Shown here: in pieces, positions 45,340 through 57,000 of the stretch
Layout: the number at the start of each line of letters is the position of its first letter
How positions within the stretch are numbered: the first letter of the stretch is position 1
Source of the DNA: Posidonia oceanica
Taxonomy: Eukaryota; Streptophyta; Magnoliopsida; Alismatales; Posidoniaceae
Direction: 5' to 3'
Length of the DNA: 64,000 nucleotides
NCBI GenBank assembly: GCA_037176725.1
Contig: JAZBRS010000029.1
Location: 49,362,001 to 49,426,000, forward strand
Notes under the pieces: generated by a model
What the model saw: only the letters and a program-made list of their open reading frames with translations
Told to the model about the DNA's origin: nothing
The model's database searches: none
Made by a program: the position numbers and the translations under genes

Positions 45340-46394
45340 TCAATCAATCACTCGTGCTAGGCTGATATCCGAAACTATCAATCTATCAAACTCGTGCTAG
45401 GCTGATATCCGAAACTATCAACAATCAATCACTCTCAGGCTGATAACCTAAACTATCTTCTGGCCGATCCATGGTTGGCCCGCAGTTGTGTTATACGGCT
45501 GACATCCAGTAACTGTCCCTCGTAATTGCACTTTTCCAGTTGATAGGTCTGTAAACTATCCACCGGTTGACAGGACCGTAAACTGTCGCTCCAATTGGTA
45601 GGACTGTAAACTACCGCGTGCAATTACGTTATACGGCTGACATCCAGTAACTGTCCCTTGCAATTGCGGTTTCCAGTTGATAGGACTGTAAACTATCCTC
45701 CAGTTGATAGGTCTGTAAACTATCCATCGGTTGACAGGACCGTAAACTGTCGTTAGGCTGATACTCCTAAACTATCACCCGCAATTGCATTATACGGCTG
45801 ATATCCAGTAACTATCCCTCATCATTGCGTGTTTCCAGTTGATAGGTCTGTAAACTATCCGCCGGTTGACAGGACCGTAAACTGTCGCTCCAGTTGATAG
45901 GTCTGTAAACTATCCACCAGTTGGTAGGACTGTAAACTACCACGCGCAATGATGTTATACGGCTGACATCCAGTAACTGTCCCTCGCAATGCTGTTTCCA
46001 GTTGATAGGACTGTAAACTATCCACCAGTTGATAGGACTGTAAACTATCCGCCGGTTGACAGGACCGTAAACTGTCGTTCCAGATGATAGACTGTAAACT
46101 ATCCGGCATTGCGTTATACGGCTGATATCCAGTAACTATCACTCATGGTTTGTGGGTTCCAGTTGATAGGTCTGTAAACTATCCTCCAGTTGATAGGTCT
46201 GTAAACTATCCACCGGTTGACAGGACCGTAAACTGTCGTTAGGCTGATACTCCTAAACTATCACCCACAACCATGTTATACGGCTGATATCCAGTAACTA
46301 TCACTCACAACTGCTCCGGTTGACAGGACCGTAAACTGTCGCTCCCGGTTGATAGGACCGTAAACTATCCGGACGATAAGCCCGTCACCTTATC
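45340..46394 (+). repeat. Array of covarying short hairpin units in the 3' UTR
   Basis: Roughly 30 or more units, each two short arms around a loop mostly 8-9 nt long that ends GTAAA, CTAAAC or AGTAAC. Three adjacent units show the pattern: GATAG/CTATC (45542-45546, 45556-45560), GACAG/CTGTC (45569-45573, 45583-45587) and GGTAG/CTACC (45597-45601, 45611-45615), each with a 9-nt loop. Other units are GACA/TGTC and TGATA/TATCA. The array ends with GATAAG/CTTATC (46375-46380, 46389-46394). Changes on one arm are matched on the other in nearly all units. Confidence 0.85.
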
Positions 46395-46888
46395 GTTTTT
46401 TTTCTCCTTTTCGGCGTGACCTTGTCCCAGGAAGACGAGATCACGCACCCCCTTTCTGCGATGGGAGAGTTGGCCTCTCTCCCCTCGCGCCCTTCTTTCC
46501 TGCTAGCTTGCTCCCCGGGCGGGGACCAGCTGCACCCTGTTTTCCTTCGCTTTGTCGTGCAAGTCTGCCCTCCCTGCCAGACATTTGCACCACATCGCGC
46601 CTTTTTACCATTTTCTTGCATCATCTCTGCACTTTCTTAGCTAGCACTGCATGTCATTTTAGCATCATCAGTATCACTTGCACAGCATCAGCATTTTTCT
46701 TATAGCTGCACTAACTTTTATACTAACTCTTGCATTGCATTTAGCATATCACACACAGCACAGCATCCATCTGCACTGGCATTTTGCATTGCGGCATCGG
46801 GCTACGATCTTCGGTGCATCCGCCGAATAAGTAGCTCACGCCCATAGCAACCCGCTGCTCCCGCCGGTCAGATGGGGTGGCTTGTCAA
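46395..46888 (+). other. 3' untranslated spacer before the polypurine tract
   Basis: No gene is seen. The spacer is homologous to 17705-18204: a GC-rich part (CTAGCTTGCTCCCCGGGCGG), a GCATC/TTGCAT-rich part, and TTCGG...CCGAA near 46812-46830, a further small hairpin. Confidence 0.6.
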
Positions 46889-46937
46889 CCCTGAGCAGCG
46901 GCCGCGCTCCGCTTGCCCTCGCTCAGGGAGGGGCATC
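46889..46937 (+). promoter_or_regulatory. Polypurine tract with overlapping 8-bp hairpin
   Basis: AGGGAGGGG (46925-46933) plus CATC precedes the 3' LTR and would prime plus-strand DNA. The arms CCCTGAGC (46889-46896) and GCTCAGGG (46921-46928) pair perfectly, and the right arm overlaps the tract, as at 18205-18253. Confidence 0.8.
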
Positions 46938-49900
46938 TGTTGACACCCCATCATGGCAGGCCTAGACCTTTGGAGCCCTCTTGTTGGTTGCTGGATCAAA
47001 CCCCAACCAAACCCTAACCCTAACCCTCCTCTCAACCCTTCAAAATCAGCCCATTTTGGCCTAAACCTCTACCCCCCTTCCCAACCTCAAAACCTAACCA
47101 AAATTCATAGGAAAACCCACCACTATCCACTCAACAAACCTATCCAAAAACCTAGGATTTTCCAAGCCTGACCCATTCCCAAAAACCCTAGAAAACTTAG
47201 GTGAAACTACCCTTTTTCTATACCTTGAAACCCCTCCAAAACCTCCTTAGAATCAAACCAAAATTTCAGACCCAAGACTTCAAAACCTAGACTACCCACC
47301 CACCAATTTTCACCCCATTCCAAGACCATTAAGACCTCCATTCACTCAAATTATCCTTTTCTCTCTCCGAAATTATCGTTTTCTCTCTCCTCTCTCTCTC
47401 TTGATTATCATCTCCCTTTTTCCCCCCTTCTCATCCTTTTTTGGGTCTGGCTGTGGGCCCCCTCTGTGCTTCTACCCTTCCTCTATCTTATCCTGGTTTT
47501 TACTTTATTTTTAACACTTTTTCTGAATTTTTAAAAATCGTTTTCCTCCAATCTATCCTTTTCCCTTTTATTCCCCTTTTTATTCCATTTCTTCCCTCCT
47601 TCTCTTTTCCTTTTCTCCCTTTTGCAAAAATCCACAAAAACCCATAAAAATCTGTAAAATCTCAAAACATAAAACAAACAAATCAGTGCACTAAGAAAAA
47701 CAATTAAAAATGTTAAACAAGCAATCAACAACTTAAACTTAACTTAAGCAAGCTAAAAAGAAAACCAAGCATGCAAACTAAAAAATGCAAAACAAATCAA
47801 AAGAAAACACTGAAAAATCAAAGAAAAAGCTAAAATAAAATCAAGAACCACCAAAGGTAAAAACCCATCAGAGGAATTAAAAAACAAACCCAAAAAGAAG
47901 AATTAAAAAATCAAATACTAGAACAAGTAATTAAGAAAGGCAAAAGACTTAACCTAACAAACATAAGAAAAACAAGTAAAAACTTAATTAAAAAAAAGAA
48001 AAGAAAACACATCTGAAAAGCTTAAAAACACCTTATCAAACCAAAAAAATCCAACTAAAAACTTCAAGAAAAATCCTTAAATAAAAAATCAAGACATAAC
48101 TTAAAAGACTTAAGAAAGAAAAACCCTAAGAAGACTACAACTTTAAAATCTAAAACCAACCCTAAAATAATACGAAATAAATCTTGAAAAATCCTAATTA
48201 ATATCCTAAGTGTCCAACAAGGGAAATACAATTTTTAAAACAATTTAAAAAAGGTTTAACAAACATTTAATCAAGTGAAAACCAATTAAGAACAAAACCA
48301 AAGCCCTAAAACCCTAATCAAGCCCAAAACACATTAATCAACTCAAAATAACCATTAAAAATCTTAATTAAAATCCTAATATACAGCACAACTCTTCTAA
48401 TATTTTTATTTATTTTTAGTTTATTTTTACCTATCTTATTTCCCCATTCTACCCTCTCCTTCTCTCTTACTTTTCTTTTTTATTCTTTCTTTTCTTTACT
48501 GGGCTCAATCCAGCCCGTTTCCTTTTTTCTTTTATTTCTTCGTTTTTTTTCTCGGCCCACAGTCCGGCCTTCCCCACCCTTCTTCTTCCTCAATCTTCCT
48601 CTGCGTTTTTTCTCCGGCCGATTCTCCCGCGAAGCTGTGGCAACAGGATTCCCTCCTCCATTCGAATTTGAGTCCTCCATCGTGTCAATCTACAGCAGCT
48701 CGCCGCCTCTCCCTCGTCTCAGCGGTTTTTCCGGAGTCGGACGACACCGGTCTTCTCTGCTGCAGTGGCCGCCGGTGGATTTCAAAAAACTCCCAGCGCG
48801 CCAGCAGCCTCCCCTCCCCAGATATAAGCCTCCCGTCCTTTCCTTCAACTAGAGGATCATCAGAAAACCGTCAGTGAGCAAGCAAGCAACGAGAGACCAC
48901 CAGCAAACCAGAGACCAAAATCCGAATTTTCCTTCCTTTCTGTGCGATCTTCCTTCTCCCCTGATCCTCTTCCAATTCCGGAGTGAAAAGAGAGAGGAAA
49001 AGAGAGTGTTTGTGAGTTCTGGGCATCCCGGAGAGAAGCCCTCATCAGAGCCCGATCCCCCCATCCAGTCCTCTTCTTTTCTTCTCTGAAAATATCAGCA
49101 AAGCATCCTTCTTTCTTTTCCAATCCCCCAATACCACTCCAAGCCTCCACACTTCTCCCCATTGCTCCCCCAAGTTCACCCAAAACCCAGCCATTTCCCA
49201 GCCTCATTCTCCGGCCATTCCACCCACTGAAACCACCTAAAACCACCCAGAGACACCCTGATCACCAGACCTGCAACCCAGCTCCATTCTCTCACAATTC
49301 CCATCACTCCAGCCCGCAACTCTCCCCCCAAACTTCACCCAGTCACTCACCAGGCCTCCACCTTTCTAAAGCCCCCGGCCTCGAACCCAACCGCTCACCA
49401 CAGCTTCCAAACTCCACCACAAACACTTACGCCACTCACTGATCAGAAAACCAGCCGACTTCCAATCTCCACCTACAGCCTCCCAAAAAAAACAATTCAA
49501 CCACCCAGAACCACTCCCCGCACCTCCAGCAATCTCCCAGAACGCTCCATCCAAGCCGACGAGCAGCGGACACCTCCCTCGACCTCCGGCAGCATCCTCT
49601 GAACCCAGAAAAGCCAAAACGTTACCTGAGCTGCAGAACTTCGGTCCGGTCGATCAGGAAGCACCGGAGGGACGTTCTGAAGTGATTCCAACCTCCGCGA
49701 GCAGCCGGCAACGTCTGCAGCAACCAGACGGCCTCCACCGGCGACAGCTGAAGTCACTGACGTCGGGGGAACGACTCAGGTGCGGGAAAAGGTAATCACT
49801 GCTTCCCCTAGCTTCCTCTCCTTCTTCTCTTGCTTCCCCAGCCTTTAGAATAGGCTTTCCGGACCTCCTGCTCCGTCTTCAGCTCGCCGGACAGCCCTCC

Positions 49901-52817
49901 TTCTCCGGCGCCGGCTGCTTTTCCTCCGGACACTCCGACCAGCAGAGCGAGTTCCAGTCGACCCCCGGAGCTCCGGACGATCGCCGACGTTGCTCTCCGC
50001 CTTCCCGCGCACCCTCAGCCTCCCCTGTCGACGGCACGAGCTCTGGAAGCTTCGTGCTACAGTGCTCGTCGCCGTCGACGATCAACACTGTTTACTTATT
50101 TTTCAGTTTATATAGTTTTAGGGTAAATATTGCATGTCTATCCTAAGTTTCCTCATTTTTGCATTCCAGTCCTTATTTCATTTATTCTGCTTGGTTCTTA
50201 ATTAAATACTATGCTAAATTGCATAATCTGTTTATAGTTTTCAGTATTTGCAAGTTGATCCATCTACTGTGTTGTGCTGCTTTAATATTTTGTAGTTTAG
50301 TCCTCCTGTTTTCTTTTTTTGCACTTAAGTCCTGTAGCAAGTCAGTTCATTTATTTACTTATATTTTACCATACTGCATTGCATCCTGGCCCCTTGCATG
50401 TTTTTATTTTTGCATTTAAGTCCCATGCACTGTTAGAACTTAGGATTATTTTTTATTTTTGCATACTGCATTACATTCCAAGTCCCTGCATTTTTCTGTT
50501 TTTGCATTTAAGTACATGCACTGTAGAAACTTAGGTTCTGATTTTTATTTTTGGTTGATGCATTGCATATTTGCCCCTCTACTTTATCATATTTGCAGTT
50601 AGGTCCATTTTAAATGGACAGTAACTGTGCTGCATGCATTTTAACTTACTGCATTGCATTTTTAACCCCATATTTTCCAGAAATTGCACTGTGGTCCTGT
50701 CATTTAATTTTCAGAGCATATTTTCCATACTAAATTGCATTTTCAACCCCTGCATGATTGCAAAACCACACTTAGGTCCCTGCATGCTTTAAAAATCATG
50801 TGAAAAGACCATTTTGCCCCTAGGTTGCATTTTAGCCCCTATGCCTACCAAATTTCATACAGACCTTCCACTAGTACCCCCAGACTCCCCAGGACCTTGT
50901 TTTCTGGAAAATTTGCATCTTAGACCCTAGATTTTTTCAAAATTGCACTCTGACCCCTTTTGGTTTCAAAATCTCTTTCAAAGCATACCTTCTTTTCAAA
51001 ACACCTTTCTGAGCCTAGTTTTTTGCCAAATAGACCCTTGTCTTCCCCTGTTTTCAAAGTCCTCTCCTGTGGAACCCTGTTTTCTGGGAAATTTGCATTT
51101 TTAGCCCCTCTTCTTTTTCAAAATACTTTCCGAAATCCTAGTTTTTTTTCCCAGCTTCTTTTCTTTACTTTTTCTTGCTTTTGCATGCATTCTGCATCCA
51201 TTTAGTCTTGCATTTCGGCATCCCCTTTGCACACACTAAGCACTCCTAGCTCCCTTTCACTTGGGAGGACCCTTTTGCACACCCCTAGGACCTCCTGAAC
51301 ACCTAGATCTGTTCTTCTCCCCTGTTCTGGCCCTTCTTCCTTGGAGCTGCGATATCTTCCAATCCGGCCGTTGGATCTTCTCAAGTGAGCTGCCCAAGCG
51401 ACCGCAGCGAAGCGCTCTTCAGCATAGACCAGACAGATTTCAGATCAGGCTCCCGGATTTCCTGGTATGTCCTCCTGAACTCCTGCATTGCATTCATTTG
51501 CATGGCATTTGCACAGTTTTCCTTGTTTTCGCTTTCTGTCTCTTTGAGCATGTAGAATAGGACTTCCCCTTTCTGCTTGTCTATTCAAATCCTCGTTTCG
51601 CGTTTCCCTGTGTGTCTCGTGTTGCGTTCTCCCTGGATTTGCCACTTTATGTGACTTTCTTCCCCTTTTTCCACGATCCGATCGCATCGCGAGCTTTGGG
51701 CAGCATGCGAGACACACCGTGGAACGGTTTAGTGGGAAACAGTCGCAAAGAGGTGGTAATCCCTCCATTTGCCCCTTCTCCCCTCAGTAGGTCTTCACAC
51801 CTACTCTGAGTGGTCCTAAACAGCGTTTGTTCTTATACACACGTTGTCTTGCCTCCCCTTCGACCCCTTTTAATCTCTTTCTGCATCCTCGCATTTGCAT
51901 GGCTTTTTCGAGGTTTTTGCTTCGCTGTTTTGGCACCGTTTCGCGTGCCCGCCCTCGTTTTCGCTCCGTTTTGCGTGCCCATCTGTTTTCTTGTCTCGTT
52001 TTGCGCACTGTCTTGCCTTCTCGTTCGTTTTGCGTGCCGGTTTTATTCCTTCGCCCCGTTTTGCGTACCATTCTGTTTTCTCGTCCTGTTTTGCGTACCT
52101 TCTTGCTCTCTTGTCTCGTTTTGCGCGCTGTCTTGTTTTCCGCTCGTTTTGCGTGACGATTTCGCGCCGTTTTCTCTTGCATGTCGATCCCATTGCATGG
52201 TTTTCACGCTGTTTTGTTTTCTCGCTTGCATTTGCATATAGGGCTGTGATGCTTACTGCCTGGAGTTCTCACGAGCTAGGTTACGCCTGGTTCGGAACAC
52301 AGACAGCGCAGCTGAGCACTTAGAGAGCACGTTTACTTCCTTGCATCGTTTCTTCCCACTTAGAGCACTCCTTGAGCATTCATTTAGGCATTCATAGGCA
52401 CATAGGCATTCAATCCTGCATCTTTCTGCGTATGCGAGCGTAAGCCTAGAAAGACCGATTTTCGGGCGTGTCGGGGGTGCCTAATACCTTCCCCGCACGT
52501 AACAGGAGTCCTTACCCTGTCTTTTGGCCCGCAATGACCGTACCGCCCTTATCCTAGGCTAGAGTCATCTCATTTGCATTTGTTTGCATTTGTTTCCCTT
52601 TGCATCGCTTTGCTTTGCATTTATCGCTCGGTTTTGCGCGTTAATTCACGCATTACCCCGGTTTTCCTCGTCTTCCGTTAATAGACGTGGTGGCGACTCT
52701 GATTTGTCTTATCTTTTCCTTTTTCTCCTCGATTTTAAGTGTTTTTCGAGTTGAGCCTCTTCCTCGGATCTCAATCGCCGCTAAATAGCGAGCCTGGTTC
52801 CGATCGGGATCGCTACA
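46938..52817 (+). repeat. 3' LTR of the complete element
   Basis: 5880 bp, near-identical to the 5' LTR. The main difference is a 57-bp deletion between two TTTCGC direct repeats (5' LTR positions 30110-30115 and 30167-30172). The solo LTR retains the segment, so the 3' LTR lost it. Scattered substitutions are mostly C/T or G/A. Confidence 0.95.
48823..48828 (+). promoter_or_regulatory. Candidate TATA box of the 3' LTR
   Basis: TATAAG, the same context as in the 5' LTR. If active it would read out into the flanking host element. Confidence 0.45.
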
Positions 52818-52822
52818 CCATG
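52818..52822 (+). repeat. Target-site duplication of the complete element, right copy (CCATG)
   Basis: Exact partner of 24879-24883, directly after the terminal CTACA. Confidence 0.95.
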
Positions 52823-53583
52823 TCTAGGATAGTAGAGACTGTTTGCTCTCCCCATGGTTAACTAAAAACGGCAAGTAAAAAGAACTTCTAGGAGCAACTA
52901 GAGACTACAAACAATCCTTCACTCCTTTCGGTTAATAAAATGCGCAAGATAAAAGACTTTAACCATTTGCATAAGCATCATATAGGGCATGCATTCTTCT
53001 CATCTGAGTCCACCTACTAGTCTGCGAAGGATGGTCCCGACCTCTTGTTCCACTGCTTTGGGCATGGCGCAAGTCAGTCGGTCTGTCCCCCCTTTTGTCC
53101 AGGGGTCGTGTCGGTGTTAGTAGAGGGTACCACCCACGCCTTGGCGGGATTGAGGCCACCAACGCACCACCCTGTCATTACCTGAGCTCTGGGCCAGGAG
53201 TTAGGCAGGGAACCCACTTTTCTGACCTAAGTCGGTGACCCGTACACCCAGGGATACCCGAAGTAGATCACCTTGCTAGGAAACACTAGTTAGGTAAGGG
53301 GGCATACTAGAAAGCATGCATATCATTCATGCCATCTAACTTAACTCATTTGCATCTATCATTCAGTTTCTAATTCCTGTTTCCTTCTGTTTGTGTCAGC
53401 AGTGATCGGTAAGCGAGTTCCCTTTGCCAGAGCTCGAGTACCGACCCTTGTTGACGCCCCTGTTGCGACCTTATTCGCGACCATTCCCTTTCTGAGCTAT
53501 CCGCCTTTGCGACGATAGCTCCTATTAGGAATCGCCGTTTGCATACCCGTCGCAGCCCTGTTCTCACGTGCTCTAGGTCAGCA
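52823..53583 (+). other. Leader of host element, second part
   Basis: It continues the leader broken at 24883. It begins TCTAGGATAGTAGAGAC and aligns with 31395-32156, including the conserved block at about 53005-53165. No gene is seen in it. Confidence 0.85.
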
Positions 53584-53810
53584 ATGGCCCAGTACGTTAG
53601 TGAGCCTTCTTTTACTCCTGTCACGGAGGGTGTTTCCGTTCCGGCCCCTCCGGTTGCTCCTTCTGTCCCTCTTGTTCCCCCTCCGACGCCAGGGTTTCCT
53701 CCTCTGACGTCTCTAGGTTCTCAGTATGTCCTGGGACAGTGGCAAGCATCTCTTCCTCCGGATCCGGTCGCCGAGTCTATCTTGACGACCGTTACCCGCG
53801 TTCCGGAGAC
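53584..53810 (+). pseudogene. Truncated gag start of the host element
   Basis: ATGGCCCAG at 53584 begins a frame nearly identical to the first 76 codons of gag in the complete element. After TTCCGGAGAC (53801-53810) it switches to LTR sequence, so gag is lost from there. The open frame runs on to 53853 through the foreign sequence. Confidence 0.85.
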
Positions 53811-54037
53811 ATTATTCACGCATTTCCCCAGTTTTCCTTGTCTCCCGACTTAATAGACATGGTGACGACTCTGATTTGTTTTATCTTCTTCTTTTCTCCC
53901 CTTTTTTTCCCTTTTTTAAGTGTTTTCGAGTTAAGTCTTCCTTCTCGGACACAGTCGCTAATAGTGAACTTGATTCTGATCAGTGCACGTGAGCTTTGGC
54001 AGTGTGCATGGATGATCTGAACACCGGGATTACTATA
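53811..54037 (+). repeat. 3'-terminal fragment of a family-A LTR
   Basis: From ATTATTCACGCATTTCCCC to GGGATTACTATA it matches the last 227 bp or so of LTR-A1 (about 11780-12006). The final C of CTACA has become T. No primer site follows; the sequence passes directly into A-rich LTR sequence. Confidence 0.75.
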
Positions 54038-57000
54038 GAGACCAATTAAAACAGATCTAGAAAAACCCTAATTTAGAACTTTGAAAAAAGGGGAAAAGGA
54101 AAAAACAAACAATTAAAAGAACAAACTTGAAAAACAATTAAGGAAAATTTTAAAACAAACTTAAAGAACAATCAAGAAGGCCTAAAAACAATTAAAAAGG
54201 GAAAAGAGAAGAAAACCTAGAAAACAATTAAGAAAACCTAGGCAATAAAAAAGAAAGACTTAAGAAAAAACAATTAAAAAACTTTAAGAAAACAATTAAA
54301 AGGAAAACTTAAACAATTAACAATTAAAAAGAAGACAAAAACTTAAGAACAATTAACAATTAAAATTCAATTAAAAAACTTAAGCAATTAAAATCCAATT
54401 AAAAAACCTAAACAATTAAAATCAAAAGAAAACTTAAAAACGTTTAAAAACTTAAAAAGCAATCCTTTAAAAACCAAAACCAAAACCCAAATTCCCTTTC
54501 TTTTTCTCTCTCTTTTTCTCCTTCTTTTCTCCCTCCCCATTTTCCCTCCTTTTCTTTCTTTTTCATCCGGCCCGGCCCACTGCCTCACAGCCTTCTCTTT
54601 CTTTTCTTTCTTTTCTTTTTTCAGCAGCCTAGCCCACCTTCTTCTCCTCCTCCTCTTTTTTCTTTCTTTTTCCCGGCCTTCTCCTTCTTCTTCCTTCTTC
54701 CTCCCGCGGCCCGCGGCCTTCAGCCAGCTTCCCATCCTTAGCTAGTTGCCTTCCCTCCATTTTCAAAAACCAAATTCTCCCTACTGTCGCCATCACCTCG
54801 CCTGCCACCCCTACACTCACAGCTCCTCACAGCTCGCCCGTCCTTTGGCAGCACATCTTTTACAGCAGTAACTAGCTGGCTGTCACGCGTCTCATCGACA
54901 GACCACCTCCTCACAGAACCTCCTCCCTGCGCTCGTGAATTCGAATTCTTCACTCGAGTGCACCCCTCTGATTAAAACCATCTCCTTCTCCTTCTCCTTC
55001 ACCACCTTTTAGAGCGAATTGAGAGAGCCAGAATCCCCTTCTCCTTCTTCTGCAAATTCCCAACTTCCTCCCGACCTGCAACCAGCACTTCCAGCCCCCT
55101 TCCAGCCCTCAAATCCCCCTTTCCACTCCTCAAATCCCCACCGAAACATCCAGCATCTCCTCCTCCCTCTTCATGCTTCCAGAACCCAGAATCTAACCCC
55201 AAACACCCATTTTTCTCCACTCACAAAACTGACCTCTACTCCCTCCGAAATTCCCAGCACATAGTCCACGCCAACCTCCCAAACTCTTCCACCCTACTCC
55301 CTGATCCTCCACCATTTCAGACCACCCCTCACCTTAACCAGCAACCCCTAGCATCACCCACACACGACAGCAAACACCTGCAACCACCCTTCAGCCCGAA
55401 ACTCCAATATCTCCACCACACCTCCACAGCATCCACCGACCCAATTCGAACCTTTCTCCACCTTCACCAAACATCCAGCAAGCCACCGGAGGGTTCCGTT
55501 CAGCCCGGAGAGCTACAGAGCGCCACCTCCACCTCAGCTCCACAGAAGGTCACCCAGAAATCCCATCTCCGCCTGCAAGCGTGCAAGCTCGCCTCTGTCC
55601 AGCACCCGAGCTCCGGAGGACCACCAGCAGTTGATCCCTGCCTTCGCGTGCCGTTGGGGACGTCTGCAGCAGCGCCATGACCTCTGCCGCCTCCTGCTCA
55701 ACCCACTGAGGTCGGGGGAGCACTCCAGCCGTGCAAACAGGTACTTCCTTTTACCTTTAGCCTAGTTTTCTCCTTCTCTAGCTTCCCAGCCCCTTAGATC
55801 TTCGTTTGGGTCCCTATTGCGCTGAATCGTCGCTGCGGCGAGGTCGTCTTCTCCGGCGAGCTCGCTCTGCGCAGACCATGCTTCGGACGTCCACAGCTCC
55901 CCCTGACTGTGCTCCGAGCTCTGCCGAGGTCCTAGGAGCATCCTCTTGCACTCCGTTTCATCTTTTTAGCTTATTACATTGCATTTTTCTCCTGTAGTTT
56001 ATTTTATTTACACATCAGTCCTCTATTCAGTTGTTAAAATCATTTAAATTCTAAGTTTACCATACTGTATTGCATATTTTATTCTATATTTTATTTTTAT
56101 TACGTTTAAGTCCTCTGTTTAGTTGAAATTCATTTAATCTCATATTTTACCATATTACATTGCAACTTTTACCCTATATTATGTTTTTATTACTTTCAAT
56201 CCTCTACTTGTTAAAAAAATCATTTAAACTGCATTTTATCATATTGCATTGCAATTAGGTCCTTTGGCTATTTTTATTTGCATATTAGTCCCCCATAGTT
56301 CATGCATTTCATTTAATCATCTTTTAAAACCATATTGCATTAATAAAAAGCCCAGATATTTGTTCTATTTGCATTTTGGTCCTCCTGTGGTTCTCAGAGT
56401 TTTGTGTTTGTTTCTTTTAAGCCCCTGACTTTGTTTTATTTGCATCTGGGTCCCTTTGTGTTGTGCTGTGCATGTTTTTATTTTGTTTTCTTTTTGCAGT
56501 TAAGCCTAATGTTTTATTTTTATTGTGCAGAGGTCCCCCCTTTATATTCCTATGTCTTTGTGGTTTTTCTTGGCTTTGCGTTTCAGTCCACAGGTTTTCT
56601 TTATCTGCAAAATGGTCCTTCCTTTTGTTTTACAGAAGGTTTGGTTTCCTTTTTTGGCATTGCATTTTGGTCCAGGAGGATTTGAATATTGCATTTGGGT
56701 CCTTCCCTATGTTTTCCTGTGACTCTTGGTTTAGTTTTTCTGGCTTTGCATTTGGTCCAACATGTTTTCAAGTTTTGCATGTGAGTCCTTCCATGCCATG
56801 TTGTGAGTCCTTGGATTTTGTTTTGGTTTTGCTGTTTGGCCCAGAATTTTGTCCAAATTACACATAAGTCCTTGAAGATGTCTTTTGTGCCTTTTGAGTC
56901 CTTTCTGGCTTTGTTCTCTGCTCCAAAAACTTTTCTAAAATTGTATGCAGGTCCCCACAAGTTTTCTGAGATTCGTGCATGTTTTTGTTTGCTTTGCAAT

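Larger units (their letters stand above)
24884..52817 (+). mobile_element. Complete Ogre/Tat-like Ty3/gypsy retrotransposon, 27.9 kb
   Basis: All structural parts are present: 5' LTR 24884-30824, primer site 30826-30843, leader, gag-pol frame 32157-40913, extra ORF 42311-43648, repeat-rich 3' UTR, polypurine tract 46925-46933, 3' LTR 46938-52817, and 5-bp duplications CCATG. The two LTRs differ by roughly 30-35 substitutions by eye plus a few indels, so the insertion is young. The dual RNase H, lack of chromodomain, giant LTRs and extra ORF place it in the Tat lineage, most like Ogre. It sits in the leader of a related element. Gag-pol carries five in-frame TAG codons, so autonomous activity is doubtful. 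Confidence 0.93.

Noticed and set aside
45340..46394. CRISPR-like array
   Set aside because: Repeats are short, variable, and have no unique spacers. The context is a plant retrotransposon 3' UTR.
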